This document shows, one piece after another, positions 28,806 through 36,819 of a stretch of DNA of 64,000 nucleotides (the first letter of the stretch is position 1; the number at the start of each line of letters is the position of its first letter). The stretch covers positions 1 through 64,000 of the forward strand of contig CAPIEU010000005.1 in assembly GCA_948630815.1 (NCBI GenBank), written 5' to 3'. The notes beneath the pieces were generated by a model. It ran no database searches. It worked only from the letters and a program-made list of their open reading frames with translations, and was not told the DNA's origin. The translations under genes and the position numbers were made by a program. Source of the stretch: an uncultured Clostridia bacterium (GTDB taxonomy: Bacteria > Bacillota > Clostridia > TANB77 > CAG-508).

Positions 28806-29921
28806 CTATTTTTGTACCAATTCTATTTTTTCTTGTATATCATTTAAACTTACATTTAAAAATATTCCTTTATCTAAATCATCTTTGCCTATACCAAATC
28901 TTACACTTAATTCTCCATTTTCTGTAGTTGTTCCAAATTCCGTTGCTGTATATATATTGTCATCTCCATCAGATATATAAAATGCTGCTTTACTTAATGT
29001 TCCAAATTCTTCACTGCCCATATTCATTCCGCCTAACATAAAATCTTTTAATTGTTTTATATTTACAATCATGCTTAATCCTGTTTGTGTCAATTCTGCC
29101 TTTTTTATATCTATACCCTCTACTTCTTTGCCAAGTTTTAATTGTGTTTCTGTTCTTTCATAAAATTTTTCTGGTATATCTATTTCAAATTGCCATTCAC
29201 TATTAGATAAATTAATATCATTACGATATATCACTTCCATTTTTTCATAATCAATCTTGCAATCTTCGTATCCTATATCAAATATTCGTATATAAAGTTT
29301 TTTACTCTTTGGAAATCCTTTTATTGATGTCATAGTTACTTTAGATTTACTATACTGTGCTGTATTGCTTAATTCTTTTGATTGATTCTCTTTTATTCCT
29401 AATTCTTTATATAATTTTTTCCAATATGTTAATTGTTTTTCATTTTTATGCCATCTTTCACTAATATTGTATATATTATTGTTTTCGTCATAAACTACCA
29501 TTCCATATTGAAGATTGTCTTCTCCTATTTGTATTTCTTCATCTAATTTAATGTCCAAATCAATCTGACAATAATCATTTGCTATAATAAGCGAATTTAA
29601 TTTTATTCCTATTTTATCTTGGTAGATATAATCCATATTAAGATTTTCCCTATATTTGTCTTTTGCTTTTTCATCTAATGCTATACTTCTTGTAATTACA
29701 TTTCTATTTTTATATTTTTCATAAGAAATATTCCAAGCTATTTTTGCATATATGTCTTGTGCTGTATATCCTATTACTACAATTAACAATACTGCTACAA
29801 TTTTTAATATTTTTTTCTTCATATCAATCACTCCTTTTATTTTAGAAGAAATATCAGTATAATTTTTTTCTTTGTTATATACATTTTCTAACAACTCTCT
29901 AAATATTTTATTTTCATGCAT
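28806..29921 (-). CDS. DUF4179-type membrane protein, probable anti-sigma partner
   Basis: 371 aa. A short cytoplasmic N-terminus (about 35 residues), one membrane helix (KILKIVAVLLIVVIGYTAQ) and a large extracytoplasmic domain of DUF4179 type, with paired beta domains (DYCQIDLDIKLDEEIQIG, SNSEWQFEIDIPEKFYE). It overlaps the upstream ECF sigma gene by 8 bases, the usual arrangement for an ECF sigma factor and its membrane-bound regulator. Signal sensed unknown. Frame intact. Confidence 0.75.
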   Translation of the reverse strand: MHENKIFRELLENVYNKEKNYTDISSKIKGVIDMKKKILKIVAVLLIVVIGYTAQDIYAKIAWNISYEKYKNRNVITRSIALDEKAKDKYRENLNMDYIYQDKIGIKLNSLIIANDYCQIDLDIKLDEEIQIGEDNLQYGMVVYDENNNIYNISERWHKNEKQLTYWKKLYKELGIKENQSKELSNTAQYSKSKVTMTSIKGFPKSKKLYIRIFDIGYEDCKIDYEKMEVIYRNDINLSNSEWQFEIDIPEKFYERTETQLKLGKEVEGIDIKKAELTQTGLSMIVNIKQLKDFMLGGMNMGSEEFGTLSKAAFYISDGDDNIYTATEFGTTTENGELSVRFGIGKDDLDKGIFLNVSLNDIQEKIELVQK

Positions 29922-30448
29922 TCTTCTCTCTCTCCTTTATACTGTTTTTTAATTCTTTTATCGTTCTATAAATGTAGTTTTTAGTAGCTGATTCTGTTAG
30001 ATTTAATTCTTTTGCAATATCAGTTATCTTCATATCTAATCCATAATATAAGTAAAATATTTTTGCTATTCGTAAATCTTTATTGTTTAATGTTTGCCAA
30101 ATATGCAATACATTATCTTTTGTAATAAATTCTAATTCTATATCAATATTAGATTCTAATTGCTGTTCCTCATTTTCAAAAATCTCTATATTATTTTTTT
30201 CTTTATATTTTAAACGATAATACTTCTTTAAAACATTTTTAGCAATTCCTTTTATGAATGCTTGCTCACTTTCTAATTCAATTCTTTTCTTTTTTTTCAA
30301 TGTCTTATATAATAACACATATGTATCTTGAATAATGTCATTAACATCATCTAAATTACTACAATGTGCAATTATATATTTTAAAATGTCTTTATATGTT
30401 TTATTATATATTCTTTCAAAATTTTCAATTGACATCCCGAGTACTCAC
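29914..30448 (-). CDS. ECF-type RNA polymerase sigma factor, probable CGG +1 shift near start
   Basis: About 177 aa. Region 2 (NFERIYNKTYKDILKYIIAH, DVNDIIQDTYVLLYKTLKKK) and region 4 (DLRIAKIFYLYYGLDMKITD, LTESATKNYIYRTIKELKN) are clear. An ATG at 30435 would start MSIENF but has no ribosome binding site. AAAGGTG lies 9 bases before a GTG at 30448, which reads Val/Met-Ser-Thr, then CGG (30439-30437). Skipping the C gives GMSIENF and joins the gene. The Shine-Dalgarno position therefore supports a start that needs the shift. Pairs with the overlapping DUF4179 gene. Confidence 0.8.
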
Positions 30449-30574
30449 ATTTTTCATCACCTTTCATCTAATTAGTGTACTGTTTTTTAAAAAAAGTTTC
30501 AATTTCTTTACTTTTTTGTGTAATTATATAAAAATAAACTAGTCAAATAAAAACTTTAGTCTATTAAAACGATT

Positions 30575-30606
30575 AGAGTGCTAGTGATTTAAATCACTAG
30601 CACTCT
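30575..30606. repeat. Perfect 16-bp inverted repeat
   Basis: AGAGTGCTAGTGATTT and AAATCACTAGCACTCT without a loop, between the sigma gene and the secreted orphan gene. Possible terminator or operator. Confidence 0.7.
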
Positions 30607-30675
30607 TTGTGTCAGTAATAACAAACTGACTGTAATAAAGGTAGATAAATTTAATCTAATTTACAGTATTAAAGA

Positions 30676-31074
30676 TCAAAAAATCCAAACTCCAATCCAG
30701 CCTCCAGCTTCTCCTGAATGGAATGTACACCGAACCTTATATGTTCCTGTTGCTTTTGTTGTATTGATGCTTATGCTTTTAGTTTCATTCTGTCCTACGA
30801 TTAAATACTGACGATTTATAAATGTGTCATTAGAATCGTAGACATCTGCCATCAAACTTACAGGACCTGTAAAATCCCATGTCTTTAAAGTAACACCGGA
30901 TACAGAGCTCGTAACATTTACCTCAACCTCTACTGTTCTCTGCCCTGGATTACGATAATTAGCTCCCCAGAAAGGTTCTGCCGCCTTAACTTTAATCCTC
31001 CCTATTTCCATAGCAGTTATTAACAAAGCTACTGCCATTACAAAGCAAATAGTTGCTCTTTTAATTTTCTTCAT
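30676..31074 (-). CDS. Secreted beta-rich orphan protein (132 aa), in-frame CGG read through
   Basis: Signal peptide at about 1-31 (MKKIKRATICFVMAVALLIT then MEIGRIKVKAAE) followed by a 100-residue beta-sandwich-like domain with Trp, Gly and alternating hydrophobics (GVTLKTWDFTGPVSLMADVY, GQNETKSISINTTKATGTYK). Base composition is clearly more G+C-rich than its neighbours (CAG, CCT, GCC codons), which suggests transfer. The CGG at 30732-30730 is read as Arg in KVRCTFHSGEAGGWIGVW; this reading looks more natural than the shifted one. No family recognised. Confidence 0.65.
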   Translation of the reverse strand: MKKIKRATICFVMAVALLITAMEIGRIKVKAAEPFWGANYRNPGQRTVEVEVNVTSSVSGVTLKTWDFTGPVSLMADVYDSNDTFINRQYLIVGQNETKSISINTTKATGTYKVRCTFHSGEAGGWIGVWIF

Positions 31075-31242
31075 ATAATGTCTCCTTTCATACTATCTAC
31101 CTTTATTACTATACAACAAAAGTTGTTTAATTATATTACCATTTTTTTACAAATTAATCAAGTATTTTTTCTAATTTTTTCCATTTTATACCATATTTTT
31201 TAAACTTTATATTTTCAATTGTAAAAACTTTTTGGTAAATAG

Positions 31243-31288
31243 AGAAACAGTAGGGGGGTGCATGGTATGCAACCCCCTACTGTTTCTC
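31243..31288 (-). terminator. Hairpin overlapping the GH15 stop
   Basis: AGAAACAGTAGGGGGGTGCA and TGCAACCCCCTACTGTTTCT, a 20-base near-perfect stem that includes the stop codon of the glucoamylase gene. Possibly derived from the GC-rich palindromic family. Confidence 0.65.
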
Positions 31289-33235
31289 CATTAATTTTTC
31301 TAATACTAAAATAAACATCGCATGACTCCAACCAAGGCCTATTACCCAGTTTCCAGTCATTGTGTTATTATCTACTTGTTCTGCTAAAAATCCATGTTCT
31401 GTACTAGAATTTATTACAAAATTAAAGCATTCTTTTGCTTCTTTAAATTTCTTTACTTCTATATAATATAATGCCATCCAAAGTGTTGCAATTACCCAAG
31501 GATTACCATTTCTATAATGGTCACCTTCAAACCTTTTATATCCCCCTGTATATGTACGTAAAGTTAAGTTTATTTTTTCTACTGTATTTATAACTTTTTT
31601 TTCTTTACTTGTAAACATATTAAATGGAACTATTGCTCCTAATATACTTATATCCATTAATCTATCTTCCATGTTTCTTACAAATGTTTTTGAATTTTCA
31701 TCATATAAATTTTCTAATACATATTTTTTCATTATTTCTAGTTGTTTTAAAATTATTTTTTTATGTCTTATTATACTTTCTTGTTTTAACCTAATTCCTG
31801 CACCTTCTGTATCTTTTTCTATTACTTCATATATTTTAAGCATAGCCTGATACGCTCCATATATACTTGCTATTGAATATAGACTTACTCCTTCATGCAT
31901 TTCCCATAAATCATAGCTTACTGGTATTTTATCTAGTTTTTCTTTATATTCTTCTTCTAATTCTTTTTTTACTATGTCCTCCTCTTCTTTTATATCCATA
32001 ACTTGTGCTACATATTTCTCTAGAAAATGTACAGCTTTTTCACACATTTTATATGTATCTTTCAAAAATTTTTCATTTTTTGTTTTTTCATAATGATTAT
32101 ATGCTCCATATACAACACTTGCAGTTTCATCTATTTGATACCCCCAACAAGGTGCAAGTCTTCCATCTGTGTAAAAACGTTGTTCCCACATTCCAGATTT
32201 ACTTTGAGTATTTTTACAAAAGTTTTTATAAAATTTTTCTGTTTCTTTTTCCATATTTAAAATATCTAGTGCTTTTGTAATAAATACTGCATCTCGTGGC
32301 CAACAATAAGAATATCTACCACAAGTAGTTAAATCCTCATCTATTTCCACACTTGCAGATATACCCCCAGTTGTATCATTTGTAAGAAGTGGGTATAGTA
32401 ATATTGTTCTTGTGTATATATTTTTTATTTTTCTTTCTTCTTCAGTTTTATCTTTTAGCTCTATTGTAGTATGGTCTTTTACATATTTATTCCAATATTT
32501 CTTTGTACTAGCAAGTTCTTTATCAAAATCAATTTTGCTTATTTTATCAACTTCATTTTCTATTTCATCCATTTTGTAGTTTTCATTATTTTCGTTTATC
32601 CAGATAAATATTTCAAGAGTTTTTTCTTCATTTGGCTTAATTTTTCCTATATCAAAACTAATGCTTGAATCATGTGACATTCCTATATAGTCCTTATCGT
32701 TAATTACTCCTGAGGAAATATTATTACTTGTATCATTTATTTGATGTCTATATAATTTAGTTTTTCTAGATGATACTACAAATGAATAATCATGTGTATA
32801 TTGAAGCATTCCTTGTTTTATTACTTTTGCACTTACAAAGTTATTTTCGTTTGAAAGTAATTTTGAATGTAATAAGAACTTGACATCCAAATCAATATTA
32901 TTTTCATTAATGAATTTATATTTTTTTACTAATACATTTTCTTTGATTGGAATGAAGTCTAATTGTTTAATTTTTAAATTAAAATATGTATTTTTTATTT
33001 CTGTATTTAGTATGTTTGTATTTTCAGTATAATATTGATTATATTGATTATTAATATCATCATGTAAATTTACAAGACCTGAATCATTTATTTTAAGCCC
33101 TGCATATAAATAATCAATAAATTGTTTATAATCTGGTGACTTATAATATAACCTTAATAATTCCCCATTTTTAGTGAAACTTGCTACCATCTGTTTATTT
33201 CCTATTATTGCATCATTATAATACTTTGTTTTCAT
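31277..33235 (-). CDS. Glycoside hydrolase family 15 (glucoamylase-like)
   Basis: 652 aa. An N-terminal beta-sandwich domain (about 1-255) followed by an (alpha/alpha)6 barrel. GH15 motifs: RYSYCWPRDAVFITKALDIL, GMWEQRFYTDGRLAPCWGYQ, QIDETASVVYGAYNHYEKT, DLWEMHEGVSLYSIASIYGA (the catalytic Glu lies in WEMHEG) and GNPWVIATLWMALYYIEVKK. No signal peptide, so probably a cytoplasmic enzyme releasing glucose from malto-oligosaccharides or trehalose-like substrates. Frame intact. Preceded by a hairpin leader like that of the WG-repeat gene. Confidence 0.9.
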   Translation of the reverse strand: MKTKYYNDAIIGNKQMVASFTKNGELLRLYYKSPDYKQFIDYLYAGLKINDSGLVNLHDDINNQYNQYYTENTNILNTEIKNTYFNLKIKQLDFIPIKENVLVKKYKFINENNIDLDVKFLLHSKLLSNENNFVSAKVIKQGMLQYTHDYSFVVSSRKTKLYRHQINDTSNNISSGVINDKDYIGMSHDSSISFDIGKIKPNEEKTLEIFIWINENNENYKMDEIENEVDKISKIDFDKELASTKKYWNKYVKDHTTIELKDKTEEERKIKNIYTRTILLYPLLTNDTTGGISASVEIDEDLTTCGRYSYCWPRDAVFITKALDILNMEKETEKFYKNFCKNTQSKSGMWEQRFYTDGRLAPCWGYQIDETASVVYGAYNHYEKTKNEKFLKDTYKMCEKAVHFLEKYVAQVMDIKEEEDIVKKELEEEYKEKLDKIPVSYDLWEMHEGVSLYSIASIYGAYQAMLKIYEVIEKDTEGAGIRLKQESIIRHKKIILKQLEIMKKYVLENLYDENSKTFVRNMEDRLMDISILGAIVPFNMFTSKEKKVINTVEKINLTLRTYTGGYKRFEGDHYRNGNPWVIATLWMALYYIEVKKFKEAKECFNFVINSSTEHGFLAEQVDNNTMTGNWVIGLGWSHAMFILVLEKLMEKQ

Positions 33236-33243
33236 ATTTCATC

Positions 33244-33299
33244 TCGTTCCTTTCGCAAAGTACACATTGGTTTGAAAAGAATTAAATTCTTTTCAAACT
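33244..33299 (-). repeat. Intergenic hairpin leader element, copy 2
   Basis: Palindrome TTTGAAAAGAATTTAATTCT and complement, then CCAATGTGTACTTTGCGAAAGGA on the minus strand, which supplies the GH15 ribosome binding site. Compare 3741-3786. Confidence 0.5.
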
Positions 33300-33300
33300 C

Positions 33301-34947
33301 TTATCCTTCTAAAATTCTTACAATTTGTGCTTCTAATTCTTTTATTTTTTCATTTATAGAAGCGACTTCTGCATCTTTTGCTTTTTCTTCAATTATCTCT
33401 TCTTTTATAATTTCTGTCATGTCCTTAACTTCATCTTTTAATTTTTGCATTCTTTCTAAAACTTCTAGCCTTAATGGTTTATATCTTGTTGTAAGTTCTA
33501 CTTGGTTTGTTACTTTTATTTCGTCACTTAATTCATATGTTTCTCCAAAATCTGGTATTGTCACTGGTATATCTGTTGTACTTAGTATTTTTTCTTTTAA
33601 TACTTCTTGGGCTTCTTCTTCACCATGTACTAAGAAGATATGTTTTGGTTTTTTTATAAATGAATATACAAAGTTTAATAGCCATTCTTGGTCTGCGTGT
33701 CCTGAATATCCTTCAATATATTCAATTCTAGCATTTACAGATATTTCTTCTCCAAATATTTTTACTTTCTTTTCTCCATTTACAAGTTTACTTCCTAAAG
33801 TTCCTGGTGCTTGATACCCAACAAATAATATTGTACTATTTGGATTCCATAAGTTATGCTTTAAATGATGTTTTATACGTCCTACTTCGCACATTCCACT
33901 TGCAGAAATAATTATCGAAGATTTATTCATTTCATTTAACGCTTTTGATTCATCTGCTGTTTTTGTAAATTGTAATCCTAGAAATTCTAGTGGATTATCT
34001 CCTTTTTCCATTTCTTCTTTTACATCATCATCAAATAGATCCATATTTTCTCTAAAAATTTCCGTTGCAGATATTGCAAGTGGACTATCTACAAAAACTG
34101 GTACACTCATTAATGTTTTATATTTTTTAATAAATTCTTCATCATCTGTATTTTCTTTTAATTTATTTAACTCATATACTATTTCTTGAGTTCTTCCTAC
34201 TGCAAATGATGGTATTACTACTGTTCCACCTTTATCTAAAGTTTCGGCCACTATGTTTAAAAACATTTCTGCTTTATCGTCATTTCTCATATGTAATCTG
34301 CTTCCATAGGTTGATTCCATTACTAAATAATCTGCTGATTCTATCATTGTTGGTGATGCTAAAAGTGGAATATCATTATTCCCTAAATCTCCTGTAAATA
34401 CTGCTTTTTGGTTTTTTCCATTTTCAGTTACCCATATTTCTATAATACTTGAACCGAGCATATGTCCTGCATCATTAAACCTTACTTTTATATTTTCGTC
34501 TATTTCTATTATTTCATCGTATTTTACACCTCTAAATAACTCTAATGATTTAGTTGCTTGTTCTGCTGTATATAATGGTGGCAATTCTTTTTTACCTTCT
34601 CTTTTTCTTTTTTTGTTTCTCCATTCTATCTCCATTTCTTGAATATGTCCACTATCTGGTAACATTATTGTACAAAGGTCGCAAGTTGCTTTTGTTGCAT
34701 ATATTGGGTTTTTATATCCCTCATTATATAGTTTTGGTATTCTTCCTGAATGATCTATATGTGCATGGGTTAATAGCATAAAGTCTATGCTTGACACCTC
34801 AAACAAAAACGGATCTTCATTTTCTTTTTCCTCTGTTGCTTTTCCTTGATACATTCCACAATCTACTAAAAATTTTTTTCCTGCTGCTTCCACTAAGAAG
34901 TTTGAACCTGTTACAGTTTTCGCTGCTCCTAAAAATGTTATTTTCAT
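33301..34947 (-). CDS. MBL-fold beta-CASP hydrolase (RNA-processing type)
   Basis: 548 aa. Metallo-beta-lactamase motifs MLLTHAHIDHSGRIPKLY (HxHxDH), NDAGHMLGSSIIEIW and VFTGDLGNND; beta-CASP region with VMESTYGSRLH, VVIPSFAVGRTQEIVYELN and IIISASGMCEVGRIKHHLKH; C-terminal HADQEWLLNFV (RMMBL). This family (YSH1/COG1236) includes RNA-cleaving enzymes such as those related to CPSF-73; the bacterial members are largely uncharacterised. About 75 extra C-terminal residues form a coiled coil. Frame intact. Confidence 0.9.
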   Translation of the reverse strand: MKITFLGAAKTVTGSNFLVEAAGKKFLVDCGMYQGKATEEKENEDPFLFEVSSIDFMLLTHAHIDHSGRIPKLYNEGYKNPIYATKATCDLCTIMLPDSGHIQEMEIEWRNKKRKREGKKELPPLYTAEQATKSLELFRGVKYDEIIEIDENIKVRFNDAGHMLGSSIIEIWVTENGKNQKAVFTGDLGNNDIPLLASPTMIESADYLVMESTYGSRLHMRNDDKAEMFLNIVAETLDKGGTVVIPSFAVGRTQEIVYELNKLKENTDDEEFIKKYKTLMSVPVFVDSPLAISATEIFRENMDLFDDDVKEEMEKGDNPLEFLGLQFTKTADESKALNEMNKSSIIISASGMCEVGRIKHHLKHNLWNPNSTILFVGYQAPGTLGSKLVNGEKKVKIFGEEISVNARIEYIEGYSGHADQEWLLNFVYSFIKKPKHIFLVHGEEEAQEVLKEKILSTTDIPVTIPDFGETYELSDEIKVTNQVELTTRYKPLRLEVLERMQKLKDEVKDMTEIIKEEIIEEKAKDAEVASINEKIKELEAQIVRILEG

Positions 34948-34996
34948 AGATACCTCCTATAATTCTTGTATTTTGTATGTTTATTATATTCCTTTT

Positions 34997-35091
34997 GGGC
35001 GGACACGAGGTCTGCCCCTACAACGTTTGCATTGGATTTATTGCTTTTGCTTCACAGTCGGACATAGGGTTCTCCCCTACATCGTTTGCAT
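34997..35091. repeat. GC-rich palindromic repeats (two units)
   Basis: GGGCGGACACGAGGTCTGCC and a diverged second unit (GTCGGACATAGGGTTCTCCC), each followed by a CCCTACA(A/T)CGTTTGCATT tail. Confidence 0.7.
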
Positions 35092-35097
35092 TGTGTG

Positions 35098-36672
35098 TTA
35101 GCTAAATATTTTTTGTATTTTTCCAAATTTCATTTGCATACTTTTTTTATCAAATCTTGGTACAGTAATTGCTTTTTCAAAAACATCTCCATCATATATA
35201 TTTACTCCCAAACTTTCTTCGTTTTGTTTTAGTTCAATTCCTATATTTTCTAGTGAGATAATTTTTGTTTTTAAAATATTTATTATTATTTCATCGTTTA
35301 CTTCTTTTTCGTTTGTTATGATGTTAAATACTTTTAAATCATATGCTTTTTTTATTAAAGCTTCTTCTATAAGTCTTAAATCTTCCTTTAACTCTTTTAT
35401 ATCCTTTATTTGTTCTATTTCTGTAATAAAAATCAAATTATAATATCTTAACATATATAATAAATTTATTATTTCTTGTTTTTCTTTTGCATTCTCTATT
35501 TTTATACAAAAGCATTTTATAAATAATTTTTGTAGGTGTATTAAATATTTAAAACTATTTTCTTCTTGTTCGTCTTTTCCTATATCCTCTAACAATTCTA
35601 ATTGTTTCTTTAAATTATTAGTTATTTGTATATAATACTTTGGTTCTAATAAATGATTATTTTCTTCTATTATCTTAATTTGTTTGTACCTTTCTTTATT
35701 TAGAATTTCTGTTAAATGACTTATATTAAAAATTTTATTATACTTTGCTCTTTTTTCATTTCTATTTTTATATTCTTCTTCTAATAGTTTCTTATCACTT
35801 AATATATTGTCTATTTCTTTTATTTTACCTAATGCTTCTTTTTTTATAGTAGATATTTCATTTAGTAATTTACATTTATCTTGTAATCTTTCTAATTCTT
35901 TTTCTAAAGCTTCTTTTTCAGCTAGTAAACGCCTTTTTTCCACTTCGTTTTTTTTAGTAACAATACTAATCGATATTTTATAAATTTTATTCAATATTTC
36001 ATTTGAATTATCCTCACCATAAAGAGTTGTTAATTTATCTTGAATAACTTTTATATAATCTACTACTATTTCTTCATGTACTATTTTTTTTATAAAATCA
36101 ATTCCTAAAAGATAAATTAAATTTTGATAAATAAGGTTTGTAGTAATTTCAGGAATTTCTCTATTTAAAGTATTCCAATTCCATCCGTTAAAATCACGTA
36201 TCACTTCTATATTGTTAATATTTTCCCCTGCATTTAAAAGATTTGATAATGCATTTCTAATTAAATTATATTTTTCATCTAAATATATTGGTTTATCATC
36301 TATTTTATAAAGTGTATATAAAAGTAGACTTTCATTTGGATACATTAGATGAATTGTGTTTTCTAAATTATTTACAAAGAATTTTATTTTCTCTTCTTCT
36401 AATTCTTTTGCCTCGTTAGACCCCTCTTCTACAATAATTATTTTTTCACACTTTTGGTTTATAATTCTTAAAATGTCTTCAATATAAGTTTTTTTATCAT
36501 AAACTATCCTTTTAACTATTGTATAGTCTTTATATCCACTCTCAATTTTATATAACATAGAAAGGAGAAGATTTTTTACATTTACAGAAAAATCTTTATT
36601 TTCAAGTATTGTTTCTAGTTGATTATTATAATCTTTTGAATTTAATTTTGAAAATAATTTTTCTGCATCCAT
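35098..36672 (-). CDS. Hypothetical helical protein (524 aa)
   Basis: A large soluble protein, rich in Lys, Glu, Ile, Leu and Asn, with strong coiled-coil character at about 225-300 (KRRLLAEKEALEKELERLQD). The C-terminal 40 residues (VNIYDGDVFEKAITVPRFDK) look like a conserved tail. No enzymatic motif, membrane segment or known fold is evident and I do not recognise a family. It lies between ftsK and the MBL gene and has its own ribosome binding site (AAGGAGAAG). Confidence 0.65.
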   Translation of the reverse strand: MDAEKLFSKLNSKDYNNQLETILENKDFSVNVKNLLLSMLYKIESGYKDYTIVKRIVYDKKTYIEDILRIINQKCEKIIIVEEGSNEAKELEEEKIKFFVNNLENTIHLMYPNESLLLYTLYKIDDKPIYLDEKYNLIRNALSNLLNAGENINNIEVIRDFNGWNWNTLNREIPEITTNLIYQNLIYLLGIDFIKKIVHEEIVVDYIKVIQDKLTTLYGEDNSNEILNKIYKISISIVTKKNEVEKRRLLAEKEALEKELERLQDKCKLLNEISTIKKEALGKIKEIDNILSDKKLLEEEYKNRNEKRAKYNKIFNISHLTEILNKERYKQIKIIEENNHLLEPKYYIQITNNLKKQLELLEDIGKDEQEENSFKYLIHLQKLFIKCFCIKIENAKEKQEIINLLYMLRYYNLIFITEIEQIKDIKELKEDLRLIEEALIKKAYDLKVFNIITNEKEVNDEIIINILKTKIISLENIGIELKQNEESLGVNIYDGDVFEKAITVPRFDKKSMQMKFGKIQKIFS

Positions 36673-36702
36673 ATTTTTCTTCTCCTTCCTATTATTCTAT
36701 CA

Positions 36703-36803
36703 TGCAGTGGTCGATGATTGCGACCCTTGGGCAGTATAACATACTGCCCGCATTATATTTATCTATTTCCTTTTTGGGCAGACACAAGGTCTGCCCCTAC
36801 ACC
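36703..36803. repeat. GC-rich palindromic repeats (three units)
   Basis: GCAGTGGTCGATGATTGCGA, GGGCAGTATAACATACTGCC and GGGCAGACACAAGGTCTGCC in a row between ftsK and the 524-aa gene. Confidence 0.75.
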
Positions 36804-36819
36804 TTTTGCATTATATTTT

